In this document: piece by piece, positions 24,695-33,600 of the stretch
Layout: the number at the start of each line of letters is the position of its first letter
Position numbering within the stretch: the stretch's first letter is position 1
Assembly (NCBI GenBank): GCA_045106735.1
Contig: JBGCEZ010000028.1
Coordinates: forward strand, 1 to 43,887
From: JBGCEZ01 sp045106735
GTDB lineage: Bacteria > Planctomycetota > Phycisphaerae > Phycisphaerales > SM1A02
Length of the DNA stretch: 43,887 bases
Direction: 5' to 3'
Position numbers and translations under genes: made by a program
Notes under the pieces: generated by a model
What the model was told of the DNA's origin: nothing
Databases searched by the model: none
What the model saw: the letters and a program-made list of their open reading frames with translations, nothing else

Positions 24695-26779
24695 ATGTTG
24701 CATCGAACCCGATCCCCGCGTGACCTCGGCGTCGCCCTCGTCGCCCTGACCGCTGCCGTGACCTTCATCGGTCCGGCAACGGCCACCGATGCGTCGGACG
24801 CCGCCGTCGACCTGACCGTCGCCCGGACCGGCGAACGCGCCTTCCGCGCCACCGCGTCCCACGCCCTCGGCGCCGCCACCACCGTGACCGATGCTCGGCG
24901 TGGTTCCACGCCGGTGAACGTTGAGTCAACGATCGACGGTCGCACCATTCGTTTCCACGTCGACGGGGGAGGAGCGGCCAGCGCCGGCTCCCCGGGCGAC
25001 GTCATCACCGTCTCGGTCGCGTCCGTGCCGGGCGGCGTGGTGCCGGGCTCGGTCCGTTTGCTCGCCGCCGATGGCGGCTCGATCGGTTCGGTCGAGGTTG
25101 TCGGCGACTCGATGCTGTTCCTCTGGGCTGCCGGCGAGGCTTCGCGCCGCGGCGGCTCGGTGACGATCGAAATGTCCGCCGCTGGCGCGTCGGTCCTGCC
25201 GCAGCGGCGCATGGGCGAACCGGCTCGCGGGCTGACCAGTGACGAACTGATGCGATGGGCCGACGGCCGCATCGACTACGACACGCCGATGTCGCTCGAG
25301 ATGGGCCTGGGTCCGGTCTTCAACAAGGAAAACTGTGGCAACTGCCACAACGCGCCGCTCGGCGGCCCCGGCGTCCAGAAGGTCACCCGCTTCGGTGCGG
25401 TGACCAAGGACGGCTACGACGATCTGGCCGCCTTCGGTGGCCCGCTGCTCCAGGCCGGCGCCATCAGCTTGGCGTGCGTTGAGACGCTGCCCGCCGCGGC
25501 GAACGTGACCACGCAGCGCGTGGTCAATGGCATGCTCGGCTACGGCCTGGTGGAAGCCATCCTCGACGCCGACCTCCTGGCCAACGAGTCCACCGGCTCG
25601 CCGGTCAGTGGCCGGGCCCACATGGTGGAAGCCCTGGAAGCTCCCGGCATCTCCCGCGTCGGCCGCTTCGGTCACAAGGCCAGCCTGCCGACGGTGCTCT
25701 CGTTCTCCGGCGACGCTTCGATGATGGAGATGGGCCTGACCAACCGGCTCATCCCGTTCGACAACGACCCGAACGGCATCTTTGATCCGCCGCTGGAGAG
25801 CTGCGACACCGTGGCCGACCCCGAGGACTTCGCCGACGAGAACGGCCGTGAGTTCATCGACCGCGTCACCGACTTCCAGCGTTTCCTGGCCCAGCCGCCG
25901 CAGACGCCGCGTTCGGGCATGAGCGGTGAAGCGATCTTCAACACGATCGGCTGCGTGCAGTGCCACGTCCGCGACTTCACGACTCCGAACGATCCGGGCC
26001 TGGAGGACTTCCTGCAGTCGCAGGACATCCGTCCGTACGCCGACTTCCTGCTCCACGACATGGGCCTGGCCGCCGACTTCATCCTCGAAGGCGACGCCCA
26101 GCAGCAGGAGCATCGCACGCCGCCGCTGTGGGGCCTGCGAACCCGTCCCGCCCTCTGGCACGACGGCCGCTTCCTTGGCGACTTCGAAACCCGCACCGTC
26201 GCGGCGATTGAAGAGCACGGTGCGTTCCTCAGTGAAGCCGGCGACAGCGCCGCGGCCTTCGGCGCTCTTGGCGCCAGCGATCGCGCGGCCCTCTTGGCCT
26301 TCCTCGATTCGCTGGGCCGGGCCGAATTCGATGCCGACGGCGACGACGACGTCGAACTGGACGACTGGTTCGACTTCATGTCCTGCATGGGCCAGACTGG
26401 CATCACCGCCGATGACCCGTGTGCGATCCACGACCTCGATCAGGACGGCGACGTCGACAGCGATGACTTCGCGGGTCTGCTCAGCGTCTACGACGGTGCG
26501 GTCGAGGACTGCAACGGCAACGGCATCATTGACATCGCCGACATCACCAACGGCACCAGCATGGATGTCGATGGCGACGGCGTGCCCGATGAGTGCAATG
26601 GCACGCCGTGCCCGGCCGACGTCGACATGAGCGGCGATGTGGCCTTCCCCGACCTGCTCAGCGTGCTGTCGGCCTTTGGCGACTCGTGCACCTGCCCGCA
26701 GGATGTCACCGGCAACGGTGTCGTTGGGTTTGACGACGTGCTCGTCGTGCTGTCCGCCTGGGGCCCGTGCAAGGGCTAA
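24695..26779 (+). CDS. Di-haem oxidoreductase (DHOR/DUF1111-like) with dockerin-like tail
   Basis: A 694-residue exported c-type cytochrome. After a signal peptide (VALVALTAAVTFIGPATATD) and a beta-rich N-terminal region come two haem-binding CxxCH motifs: CGNCH at 214-218 and CVQCH at 420-424. The DHOR signature follows: DFLLHDMG, then RTPPLWGLRTRPALWHDGRF, which resembles the two-haem family often called thiol oxidoreductases. The C-terminal 140 residues are EF-hand-like loops (DLDQDGDVDSDDFAG, DCNGNGIIDIADI, DVDGDGVPDECNG) and a paired GC-type tail ending in Gly-Pro-Cys. A haem enzyme with a surface-sorting tag is uncommon in well-studied bacteria. ATG at 24695 was chosen because the signal begins there. 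Haem attachment occurs outside the cytoplasm. Confidence 0.87.
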   Translation: MLHRTRSPRDLGVALVALTAAVTFIGPATATDASDAAVDLTVARTGERAFRATASHALGAATTVTDARRGSTPVNVESTIDGRTIRFHVDGGGAASAGSPGDVITVSVASVPGGVVPGSVRLLAADGGSIGSVEVVGDSMLFLWAAGEASRRGGSVTIEMSAAGASVLPQRRMGEPARGLTSDELMRWADGRIDYDTPMSLEMGLGPVFNKENCGNCHNAPLGGPGVQKVTRFGAVTKDGYDDLAAFGGPLLQAGAISLACVETLPAAANVTTQRVVNGMLGYGLVEAILDADLLANESTGSPVSGRAHMVEALEAPGISRVGRFGHKASLPTVLSFSGDASMMEMGLTNRLIPFDNDPNGIFDPPLESCDTVADPEDFADENGREFIDRVTDFQRFLAQPPQTPRSGMSGEAIFNTIGCVQCHVRDFTTPNDPGLEDFLQSQDIRPYADFLLHDMGLAADFILEGDAQQQEHRTPPLWGLRTRPALWHDGRFLGDFETRTVAAIEEHGAFLSEAGDSAAAFGALGASDRAALLAFLDSLGRAEFDADGDDDVELDDWFDFMSCMGQTGITADDPCAIHDLDQDGDVDSDDFAGLLSVYDGAVEDCNGNGIIDIADITNGTSMDVDGDGVPDECNGTPCPADVDMSGDVAFPDLLSVLSAFGDSCTCPQDVTGNGVVGFDDVLVVLSAWGPCKG

Positions 26780-26793
26780 GTTTGTTCTTCTCC

Positions 26794-26821
26794 CCGCCGG
26801 GGTCGCGTGCGACTCCGGCGG
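26794..26821 (+). terminator. Hairpin terminator after the DHOR gene
   Basis: Arms ccgccgg and ccggcgg flank a 14-base loop and are followed by attttc. It sits between the DHOR gene and the next FG-GAP gene on the same strand. Confidence 0.6.
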
Positions 26822-26840
26822 ATTTTCGTGACTCCCATCC

Positions 26841-26855
26841 GACGCACAGTGCGTC
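26841..26855. promoter_or_regulatory. Perfect short palindrome upstream of the FG-GAP gene
   Basis: gacgcac, a, gtgcgtc: 7-base perfect arms around one base, 31 bases before the ATG at 26887. It is placed like an operator; the protein that would bind is unknown. Confidence 0.4.
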
Positions 26856-26870
26856 ACCCGATCCCCCCTC

Positions 26871-26876
26871 AAGGAG
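26871..26876 (+). promoter_or_regulatory. Consensus ribosome binding site
   Basis: aaggag 10 bases before ATG 26887, which fixes that start within a longer open frame. Confidence 0.75.
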
Positions 26877-26886
26877 TTTGTTCAAC

Positions 26887-29277
26887 ATGGCTATTCGGTT
26901 CACCAGCGTGGTGACCCTGGCTGGCGGTCTCGCGATCGCCGGTTCCGCCAGTGCCCAGTGGGTTTCGTTCAACAACGAAACGTCGCTGCGTCTGCCGGCA
27001 GGGCTCAATGACCCCTCCCTTACCACCCAAGACGATGAAGAAAAGGACTACGCCTGGGACGACTTCGACCAGGATGGTGACATCGACCTGGTCGTGGTTC
27101 GCAAGACGCCGTTCACCAGCACCGGCAAGCGGGTCAACGTGCTCCTCATGAACGAGGGTGTGGCCGAGGGCCACGCGATCAACGGCGTGCTCGTCGATCG
27201 CACCGTCGAGTGGGCGTCGGATTCCGATGTCGCCGGCGACAATGGCTTCCTCACCGCGACCAACGACCGCGATGTTGTGGCCACGGACGTCAACAACGAC
27301 GGCTGGGTTGACCTTGTCACCGCCCCGACGTTGACGGACAACCAGGCGAAGAACCTTTCGCACCCCCGCGTGTACATCAACCTCGGCGAGTCCGGGGGCG
27401 TGTGGCAGGGCTTCCGCTACGAAGATGCCCGCATTCCGCAGATGCACCCAAACGCGGGCCCGCGTTTCTGCTCGGTCGCCGCGGGCGACATGACCGGCGA
27501 CGGTTCGGTCGACCTGTACTTCGGCGACTACGACTCCGGCGGAGCGCAGATCTTCGACTACAACAACAAGCTGCTCATCAACGATGGCAACGGCTTCTTC
27601 ACGGACCAGTCGGATTCCCGTCTGTCCTCCGAGATGCGTCTGTCGGCCTTCGGTGCAGCTTCGGTCATCGCCGACATGAACAACGACGGCGTGCTCGACG
27701 TGGTCAAGCAGACCTCGCTGAACGCTCCGACGCACGTGGCGATCACCTACAACGACCCCACGTCGGAAGGTTTCTTCAACCGCTACGACGTCATCAACTC
27801 GGCCGCGCCGTACTTCGTCAGCGCTGGCGACTTGAACAACGATGGTGACCTCGACCTGGTCATCACCGACGACGGCACCGACACCTACATGATCAGCAAT
27901 GGCCCCAACGGCCAGGGCGTCGTGAGTTTCACGACCGCCCAGCTTCCGAACGTCACCAGTGCGTTCGGTGGCAACTCGATCATCCGTGACCTGAACGGTG
28001 ACGGCTGGCAGGACGTGATCATCACGGACGTCGACGTCGACATCCCGGGTTGCGGTCGCGAGACCTGGATCTTCCGCAACCAGGGCGGCACGCTCGTTCT
28101 GGACGGCGAGGTCCTTCCCGCGAACATGCGTCGCGGTGTGCACGACATGGCGGTCTTCGACCTCAACGGCGACGGCTTCCTGGACATCGTCTCGGGCCGT
28201 TGCGAAACGACCGAGATCTGGATCAACAACCCGCCGATCGGCGCGAACATCAGCGTCATCAGCGAGCTTCCCGAAGTGCTCGAGCCGAACACCCCGGTTG
28301 AGCTTCGCATCCGCGTGACCCCCTTCGGCGGTTCGATCGTCGAGGATTCGGTCAAGCTCTTCACCTCGGTCAACGGCGGCGCGTTCGGCGAGACCACCAT
28401 GGTCGAAGTTGCCAACTCGCAGTTCGCTGCGGACCTCCCGGGCGTCTCCTGCCTCGAGACCGTCGACTTCTACGTCGGCGCGACCGTCGGCACGTTCGAC
28501 GTGACCTTCCCGGCCGCGGCTCCCGCGGACACGTTCACCGCCATCGCCGCCACCGGCACCGAGTCGCGATTCGCCGACTCGATGGAAGGTGACACTTCGG
28601 AGTGGATCGTCACCTCGATCCTGACTTCGTCGGGTGAGTGGGAACCGGCCACGCCCAACGGCACCGTCAACAACGGCGACATCGCCGCTCCGTTCGACGA
28701 CGCCACCGAAGACGGCACCGTTGCCTTCGTGACGCAGAACGGCGTTGCGGGCGGTGCGGCGGGTGCGGACGACCTTGACGGTGGTCCGACCTACCTGATG
28801 AGCCCGTCTTTTGACGGCCTCGGCACCACCAGCGTTTCGTACTCCGCGTGGTTCTACAACGACGATGAGGACGACACGCTCCGCGTCGAGATCACCAACG
28901 ACAACGGCGTCAGCTGGGTCGACGTTCCCTCGGTCGCCACCGGTGGCACCAACGAGTCGTGGCAGCGCTTCAGCTTCCGCGTTGCCGACGTCATCACCCC
29001 GACGGACAACATGCGCGTTCGCTTCGTCGCGTCCGACAACCCCAACAACTCCGTCACCGAGGCGGGCATCGACGACTTCTCGATCGATACCCTCACGTGC
29101 GGGACGCCCTGTGCGACCGACCTCGATGGCAATGGTGACACCGACTTCGGCGACGTCCTCGCCGTGCTGTCGGCCTGGGGTCCCTGCACCGACTGTGCCG
29201 CGGACTTCAACCAGAGCGGGGCCGTCGACTTCGGCGACCTGCTGACGATCCTTTCGGCCTACGGTCCTTGCCCGTAA
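26887..29277 (+). CDS. Secreted FG-GAP/VCBS protein with jellyroll-like domain and dockerin-like tail
   Basis: A 796-residue exported protein with signal MAIRFTSVVTLAGGLAIAGS. Residues about 40-450 contain FG-GAP calcium loops: DFDQDGDIDLVVV, DVNNDGWVDLVTA, DMTGDGSVDLYFG, DMNNDGVLDVVKQ, DLNNDGDLDLVIT, DLNGDGWQDVIIT and DLNGDGFLDIVSG. A beta-sandwich segment follows, and then a jellyroll-like region (about 560-735, with SWVDVPSVATGG and GIDDFSIDTLTC) of the kind found in adhesion or carbohydrate-binding modules. The tail has DLDGNGDTDFGDVLAVLSAW and DFNQSGAVDFGDLLTILSAY, each ending Gly-Pro-Cys. The UnbV domain of its neighbours is absent. Codons are strongly C-ending, the ribosome binding site is near perfect and a strong terminator follows, suggesting high expression. 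The role is probably adhesion or matrix. Confidence 0.87.
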   Translation: MAIRFTSVVTLAGGLAIAGSASAQWVSFNNETSLRLPAGLNDPSLTTQDDEEKDYAWDDFDQDGDIDLVVVRKTPFTSTGKRVNVLLMNEGVAEGHAINGVLVDRTVEWASDSDVAGDNGFLTATNDRDVVATDVNNDGWVDLVTAPTLTDNQAKNLSHPRVYINLGESGGVWQGFRYEDARIPQMHPNAGPRFCSVAAGDMTGDGSVDLYFGDYDSGGAQIFDYNNKLLINDGNGFFTDQSDSRLSSEMRLSAFGAASVIADMNNDGVLDVVKQTSLNAPTHVAITYNDPTSEGFFNRYDVINSAAPYFVSAGDLNNDGDLDLVITDDGTDTYMISNGPNGQGVVSFTTAQLPNVTSAFGGNSIIRDLNGDGWQDVIITDVDVDIPGCGRETWIFRNQGGTLVLDGEVLPANMRRGVHDMAVFDLNGDGFLDIVSGRCETTEIWINNPPIGANISVISELPEVLEPNTPVELRIRVTPFGGSIVEDSVKLFTSVNGGAFGETTMVEVANSQFAADLPGVSCLETVDFYVGATVGTFDVTFPAAAPADTFTAIAATGTESRFADSMEGDTSEWIVTSILTSSGEWEPATPNGTVNNGDIAAPFDDATEDGTVAFVTQNGVAGGAAGADDLDGGPTYLMSPSFDGLGTTSVSYSAWFYNDDEDDTLRVEITNDNGVSWVDVPSVATGGTNESWQRFSFRVADVITPTDNMRVRFVASDNPNNSVTEAGIDDFSIDTLTCGTPCATDLDGNGDTDFGDVLAVLSAWGPCTDCAADFNQSGAVDFGDLLTILSAYGPCP

Positions 29278-29292
29278 TGCCGACGTGATGAT

Positions 29293-29319
29293 CGTCGGCC
29301 GGATTCGTCCGGCCGGACG
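29293..29319 (+). terminator. First hairpin after the FG-GAP gene
   Basis: cgtcggccgg and ccggccggacg pair with one bulged base around attcgt, 16 bases after the stop codon. Confidence 0.5.
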
Positions 29320-29340
29320 GCTCACTCCTGATTGACGCAG

Positions 29341-29370
29341 CGCGGGTCCCACTTTCGAGTGGGGCCCGCG
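29341..29370 (+). terminator. Strong terminator with UUCG tetraloop
   Basis: cgcgggtcccact, ttcg, agtggggcccgcg: 13-base stem with a single T-G wobble pair capped by the very stable UUCG loop, followed by ttgtcattt. It ends transcription of the FG-GAP gene. Confidence 0.85.
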
Positions 29371-29440
29371 TTGTCATTTGGAGCGTGGCGCCCCGGCCCA
29401 GGGGGCGGAGAGCTGGCCGGCGCGGCGGTATCCTGCTGGC

Positions 29441-30598
29441 ATGAGCCTTCGCTATGCCGTGGCCGCGTGCCAGACCGCCTTTGATTGTCCGACGGATCGT
29501 GGAGAGATCGCCGCCCGCGTCCAGCGCATGTGCGCGATGGCCGAACAAACGATCGTCGGCTACGAGCCCTTCTTCGATGTGCGCTTGCTCGCCTTTCCCG
29601 AGTTCGCCCACGCGGCGCCGGTCCACGACTCCGTGGCCAAGCTCCGGGATCGGCTGGCCGTCGAGATCCCGAACGAGCACACCGCGGCCTACGAGGCGGT
29701 CTGCCGGCGGTGGGGGTGCTGGATCCAGACGGGCACCTTCTTGGAGGCGCATCCGGATCACCCCGACGTCGTCTTCAATACGACCTGCCTCGTCGGCCCC
29801 AACGGGATCGAGCTGGTGTACCGCAAGGTCAACCCGTGGATCCCGTGGGAACTCCACGCGAGTCCGCACGATGTCCCGGGCCTGCTGGACGATCCGTTCC
29901 CCGTGGCCGACACGGAGATCGGCCGGATTGGCTGCGCGATCTGCTACGACTGGTTGTTCCCCGAGACGATCCGCGAGCTCGCGTTTCGCGGGGCCGAGAT
30001 CCTTGTCCGCGTGTCGGCGTACATGGATCCCTGGGGGGCAACGCCGCCGATGGACTGGTGGACGCTGTTCAACCGAACGCGGGCGGCGGAGAACACCGCC
30101 ATCGTTCTCGCCGCGAATCAGGGAGCGGCGATGTCGAGTTACCCGCCATTCAGCTGGCCCGGTTCGAGCATGGTCGTCGACCACGACGGCCGCGTGCTGT
30201 CGGCGGCGGATCCCGGGCCCGGCGAGAAGGTCGTCGTGGCCGAGATTGACGTGGACGCGGTTCGGGCGGCGCGGGCCCGTCGCCGGGGGCACGACACGCT
30301 GGGGCACCACCGGGCCGGGCTGTACGGGGCGGGAGCACGGGCCGGAGGGCAAGTGGGCCCAGACCCAGCCCCAGCCCCAGACCCAGCCCCAGACCCAGAC
30401 GCAGACGCGGGCATGGTCCCAGGCACGGACACGGGCACGGACGCAGACGCACGAGCCGGAGCGGCGGCGGCACGCGAGCGATTGGATCCGGCGGCCAGCC
30501 ATCCAATTGCGCGGAGCGAGATCCTTCAGCGGATTGCGCGCGGTCGCGCCCGTCAGGACGACGAGGCGGGCGGGCGGCCCGGCGGGACGCCAGCATGA
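29441..30598 (+). CDS. Nitrilase-superfamily carbon-nitrogen hydrolase (amidase-like)
   Basis: A cytoplasmic hydrolase of amide or nitrile C-N bonds. The catalytic triad is visible: E54 in LLAFPEFAH, K129 in LVYRKVNPW and C168 in IGCAICYDWLFPE. The catalytic domain ends near residue 290. The last 90 residues are low complexity (PDPAPAPDPAPDPDADAG and TDTGTDADARAG), produced by a ccagac/ccagcc hexamer repeat in the DNA, and are probably not part of the fold. ATG at 29441 begins family homology (MSLRYAVAACQTAFD); the open frame starts earlier but overlaps the terminator area. Its stop overlaps an ATG of the next gene (ATGA at 30595), although the used start of that gene may be later. The substrate is unknown. 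Confidence 0.87.
   Translation: MSLRYAVAACQTAFDCPTDRGEIAARVQRMCAMAEQTIVGYEPFFDVRLLAFPEFAHAAPVHDSVAKLRDRLAVEIPNEHTAAYEAVCRRWGCWIQTGTFLEAHPDHPDVVFNTTCLVGPNGIELVYRKVNPWIPWELHASPHDVPGLLDDPFPVADTEIGRIGCAICYDWLFPETIRELAFRGAEILVRVSAYMDPWGATPPMDWWTLFNRTRAAENTAIVLAANQGAAMSSYPPFSWPGSSMVVDHDGRVLSAADPGPGEKVVVAEIDVDAVRAARARRRGHDTLGHHRAGLYGAGARAGGQVGPDPAPAPDPAPDPDADAGMVPGTDTGTDADARAGAAAARERLDPAASHPIARSEILQRIARGRARQDDEAGGRPGGTPA
30356..30440 (+). repeat. Hexamer-like repeat inside the nitrilase 3' end
   Basis: Tandem ccagac and ccagcc units, then cacgga/cgcaga variants, encode an alternating Pro/Asp/Ala tail. This is typical of slippage expansion. Confidence 0.8.
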
Positions 30599-30669
30599 AG
30601 TGGCGGCAGATACGCGACGCGTTGAAACGTGAACGGGCGGCACACGGTTCGGAACGGACCAGGAACGAA

Positions 30670-33600
30670 ATGATGCGAGGTTTGACGATGACGTCGATGA
30701 AGCGGCCGGCGGCTGAGGTGACGGGGCGAACGGCCAGTGAACGTGGACGCCGGGCCGCCCCCGGGGCGATCGGGCTGGTACTGGCTTCGACGGTGGGACT
30801 CACGCTGGGTCTGGCCGGATGCGGCGGAGGCAGCGACGCGGACGGGCCGGAACCCGCGCCCGTGACCGGGGGAACCGATCCAAGCGGCGGCGACGGCACC
30901 GGTGGTGGCAATGGCGGGCCGTCGGTTGGCGCGGACGTGGCGGTTCGGTCCGAGTGGGTGGCGGCGAACAACCGCGGCGTCGGTCTGATGGGCCGGTACG
31001 CGTATGACGCGGCCCGCGAGGCCTTCGTCGAGGTGACGGACGCGGCCCCGTCGTTGCTGGACGTGCGGGTGAATCTGGCCATCGCCACCCTCAATCGCCA
31101 GGCCGACGGCGACGAAGCGGAGGCGATCGAGTTGCTTCGGGCGGTGCGGGCGGAGGACCCCGATCACCTGCGGGCGACCTACCTCGTTGGGCTGCTCGAA
31201 CTCCGGCGGGGCGAGTACGAAGTTGCGGTTGAAGCCTTGCGCACCGTGGCCGAGCGGGATCCGTCGGATCCGTACGCGGCGTACTTCTACGGGCAGGCCA
31301 TCGAAGCCGATGACCCGGCGACCGCGCTGGCCGAGTACGAGCGAGCGATCGACGGCGATCCGTACCTTCGTAGTGCGTGGTACCGCGCCGCCGGATTGTT
31401 GCGTCGTCTGGGACGCGTGGACGAGTCGCGGGCGCGCTTGGACGGGTACCGCGAACTGGAGAACGATCCGCAGGCTCGAATGGCCGACTTCGTCTACACC
31501 GAGATGGGCGAGAAGGCAGATGCGGTGGTCATCGGGGTCGATGGATTGGCCCGTGCGGCCGAGGATCCGTCGCCGTCGCCCCGGCCCGCGGGCCCGGTGT
31601 TCGCCGCCGCGGTGCCGATGGTTCCGGCGGGCGCGCTCGAGGCGGCCGGCTTGGTGTGGGCCGCAAACGCGGGTGTCCCGTCGGTGGCCGACCTCAACGG
31701 CGACGGTCAGCTCGACGTCGTGATTCCCCGGGCGCTCCGGCCCGGTGGCGGGGGCGCCGCCGACTCCGGGCCCACCAATGCGGTCTTGCTCGCCGCGGGC
31801 GACGGGACCTGGTCGCTGGCCACGGGGCATCCGCTGGCGTCTTCGGCTGGCGTTCGAGGCGTCCTGTTTGGCGACGTCAACGACGACGGGTTGGTCGACG
31901 CGTTCTTCCTCCGCGACGCGGCGGATCAATTGTGGCGGCAGGAGGCCGGCGGAACGTGGCGAGACGTAACGGATGAATCGGGCGTCGGCGGGCCAGCCGC
32001 GCCGACCGCCGATGGCTTGCTGGTGGACGCGGACCACGATGGCGATCTGGACGTCTTCCTGGTGCGGGCTGACGGCACGACGGAGCTTTTTAGCCACGAT
32101 GTGGACGGCCGGTACCGTTCCCTGGCCACCGAGACAGGCTTTGCGCCGGCCCAAACCGACGGACGGGATTCGTCGGCAACGCCGGCTCGGGCGTTGGGGC
32201 AGGTACTCGCCGTCGATCTCGACGCCCGCCGCGATCTGGACCTGATCGTGCTCCGCGGCGCGGCCAGCGAAATTCGCCTGAACGGAAGAGCGTGGACGTA
32301 CAGCGCGCCGGACACGGCCGCGCCCCTGGGGCCATCGGCGGTTGCTGCCGTCGCCCACGATGCCGATGCGGACGGTCGTCCGGAGTTGTACGTGGCCGAT
32401 GCGGCCGGCGTGGTGCGCGCGTGGACACTCGCCGGCGGATGGATGAGCGGCCCGCCCGAGACCGTCGTCGACGCGGCGGCCAATCCCGAGGCCAATGCCG
32501 AGGCCGGCGTCGCCAGTCCGCGATTTGCGGTGGTGGATGTCGACGGGGATGGGATCCTCGAGCTGTTGTCCCTGGGGTCCGATGGCCCGGTGACCCAGCC
32601 GCTTCCCGGCACCCGCTCGAGTCAGCCCATTCCACTGGGGGCCGGTCCATGGACCACCATGCTCGACGATCCCGCCCGCGGTCCGTCGGTGGTTCAGTTC
32701 GTGTCCGGCTCGGGGCCGGTGCTCCATCGACCGGGACCCGGACGCTACGACTTCGTCTCCGTCGACTTTCGTGGCCGGACCGACGCGGCCAACAGCTTGC
32801 GTTCGAATGCCGCCGGGATCGGCACCACGTTCACGGCCCGGGCTGGCGATCGCTGGACGACCGGCCGGCGCATCCGCGGGCGGACCGGCCCGGGACAAGA
32901 CTTGCAGCCGGAGGTCATTGGCTTGGCTGGCCGGGAATCCCTGGACTTCATCGCGATCATCTGGCCCGATGGCGTGCTGCAGACCGAAGTGCACGCGGTC
33001 AGCGATCCTGGCGGCGAGCCCGTCTCACTGGTCAGCGGCGAAACCCTGGAGATCGCCGAGACCCAGCGGCAGCTGTCCAGTTGCCCGGTCATCTTTGCGT
33101 GGGACGGCGAAGACTGGACGTTCATCAGCGATGTGCTCGGCGTCGGCGGCGTCGGATACCTCGTCGGCCCGGGCGCGTACGCGCCGCCGCGCCCGTTCGA
33201 GCGATTCTTGATGCCACGTGGCGTCTTGCAACCGTTGGCGGCGACAGCCGGTGACCGGACAGACGCCGCGTCCGTTCTCGCCGTGAAGCTGCACGAACCC
33301 ATGGAAGAAGTGTGTTACCTCGATGCGGTGGGCCTCAGCGCGTGGGATCTTCCCGCCGACTGGGAAGTGGTCCCCGACGAGCGCCTCGATGTCGCTGGTC
33401 CTCCGGCCACGTCGGCCATGCTCGCGTATCGCGGGCGCGACGTGCGCCGAGTGGTCGACGGTCGCTCGCCGCTCGTCGGCGGTACTGTCGTGGCCGACGC
33501 CCTGGCCCGCGTGGACGGGGTGGCCGCGCCAACTCCGCCGGCAGATCCGCGGTTCATCGGCCGTTTCCAAACGCCCTTTGTTCTGGAAGTCGCGTTCGAC

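Noticed and set aside
26869..29352. 827-residue minus-strand frame opposite the FG-GAP gene
   Set aside because: It is a Val/Asp/Arg-rich shadow of strongly C-ending codons. The plus strand has signal peptide, calcium loops, ribosome binding site and terminator.
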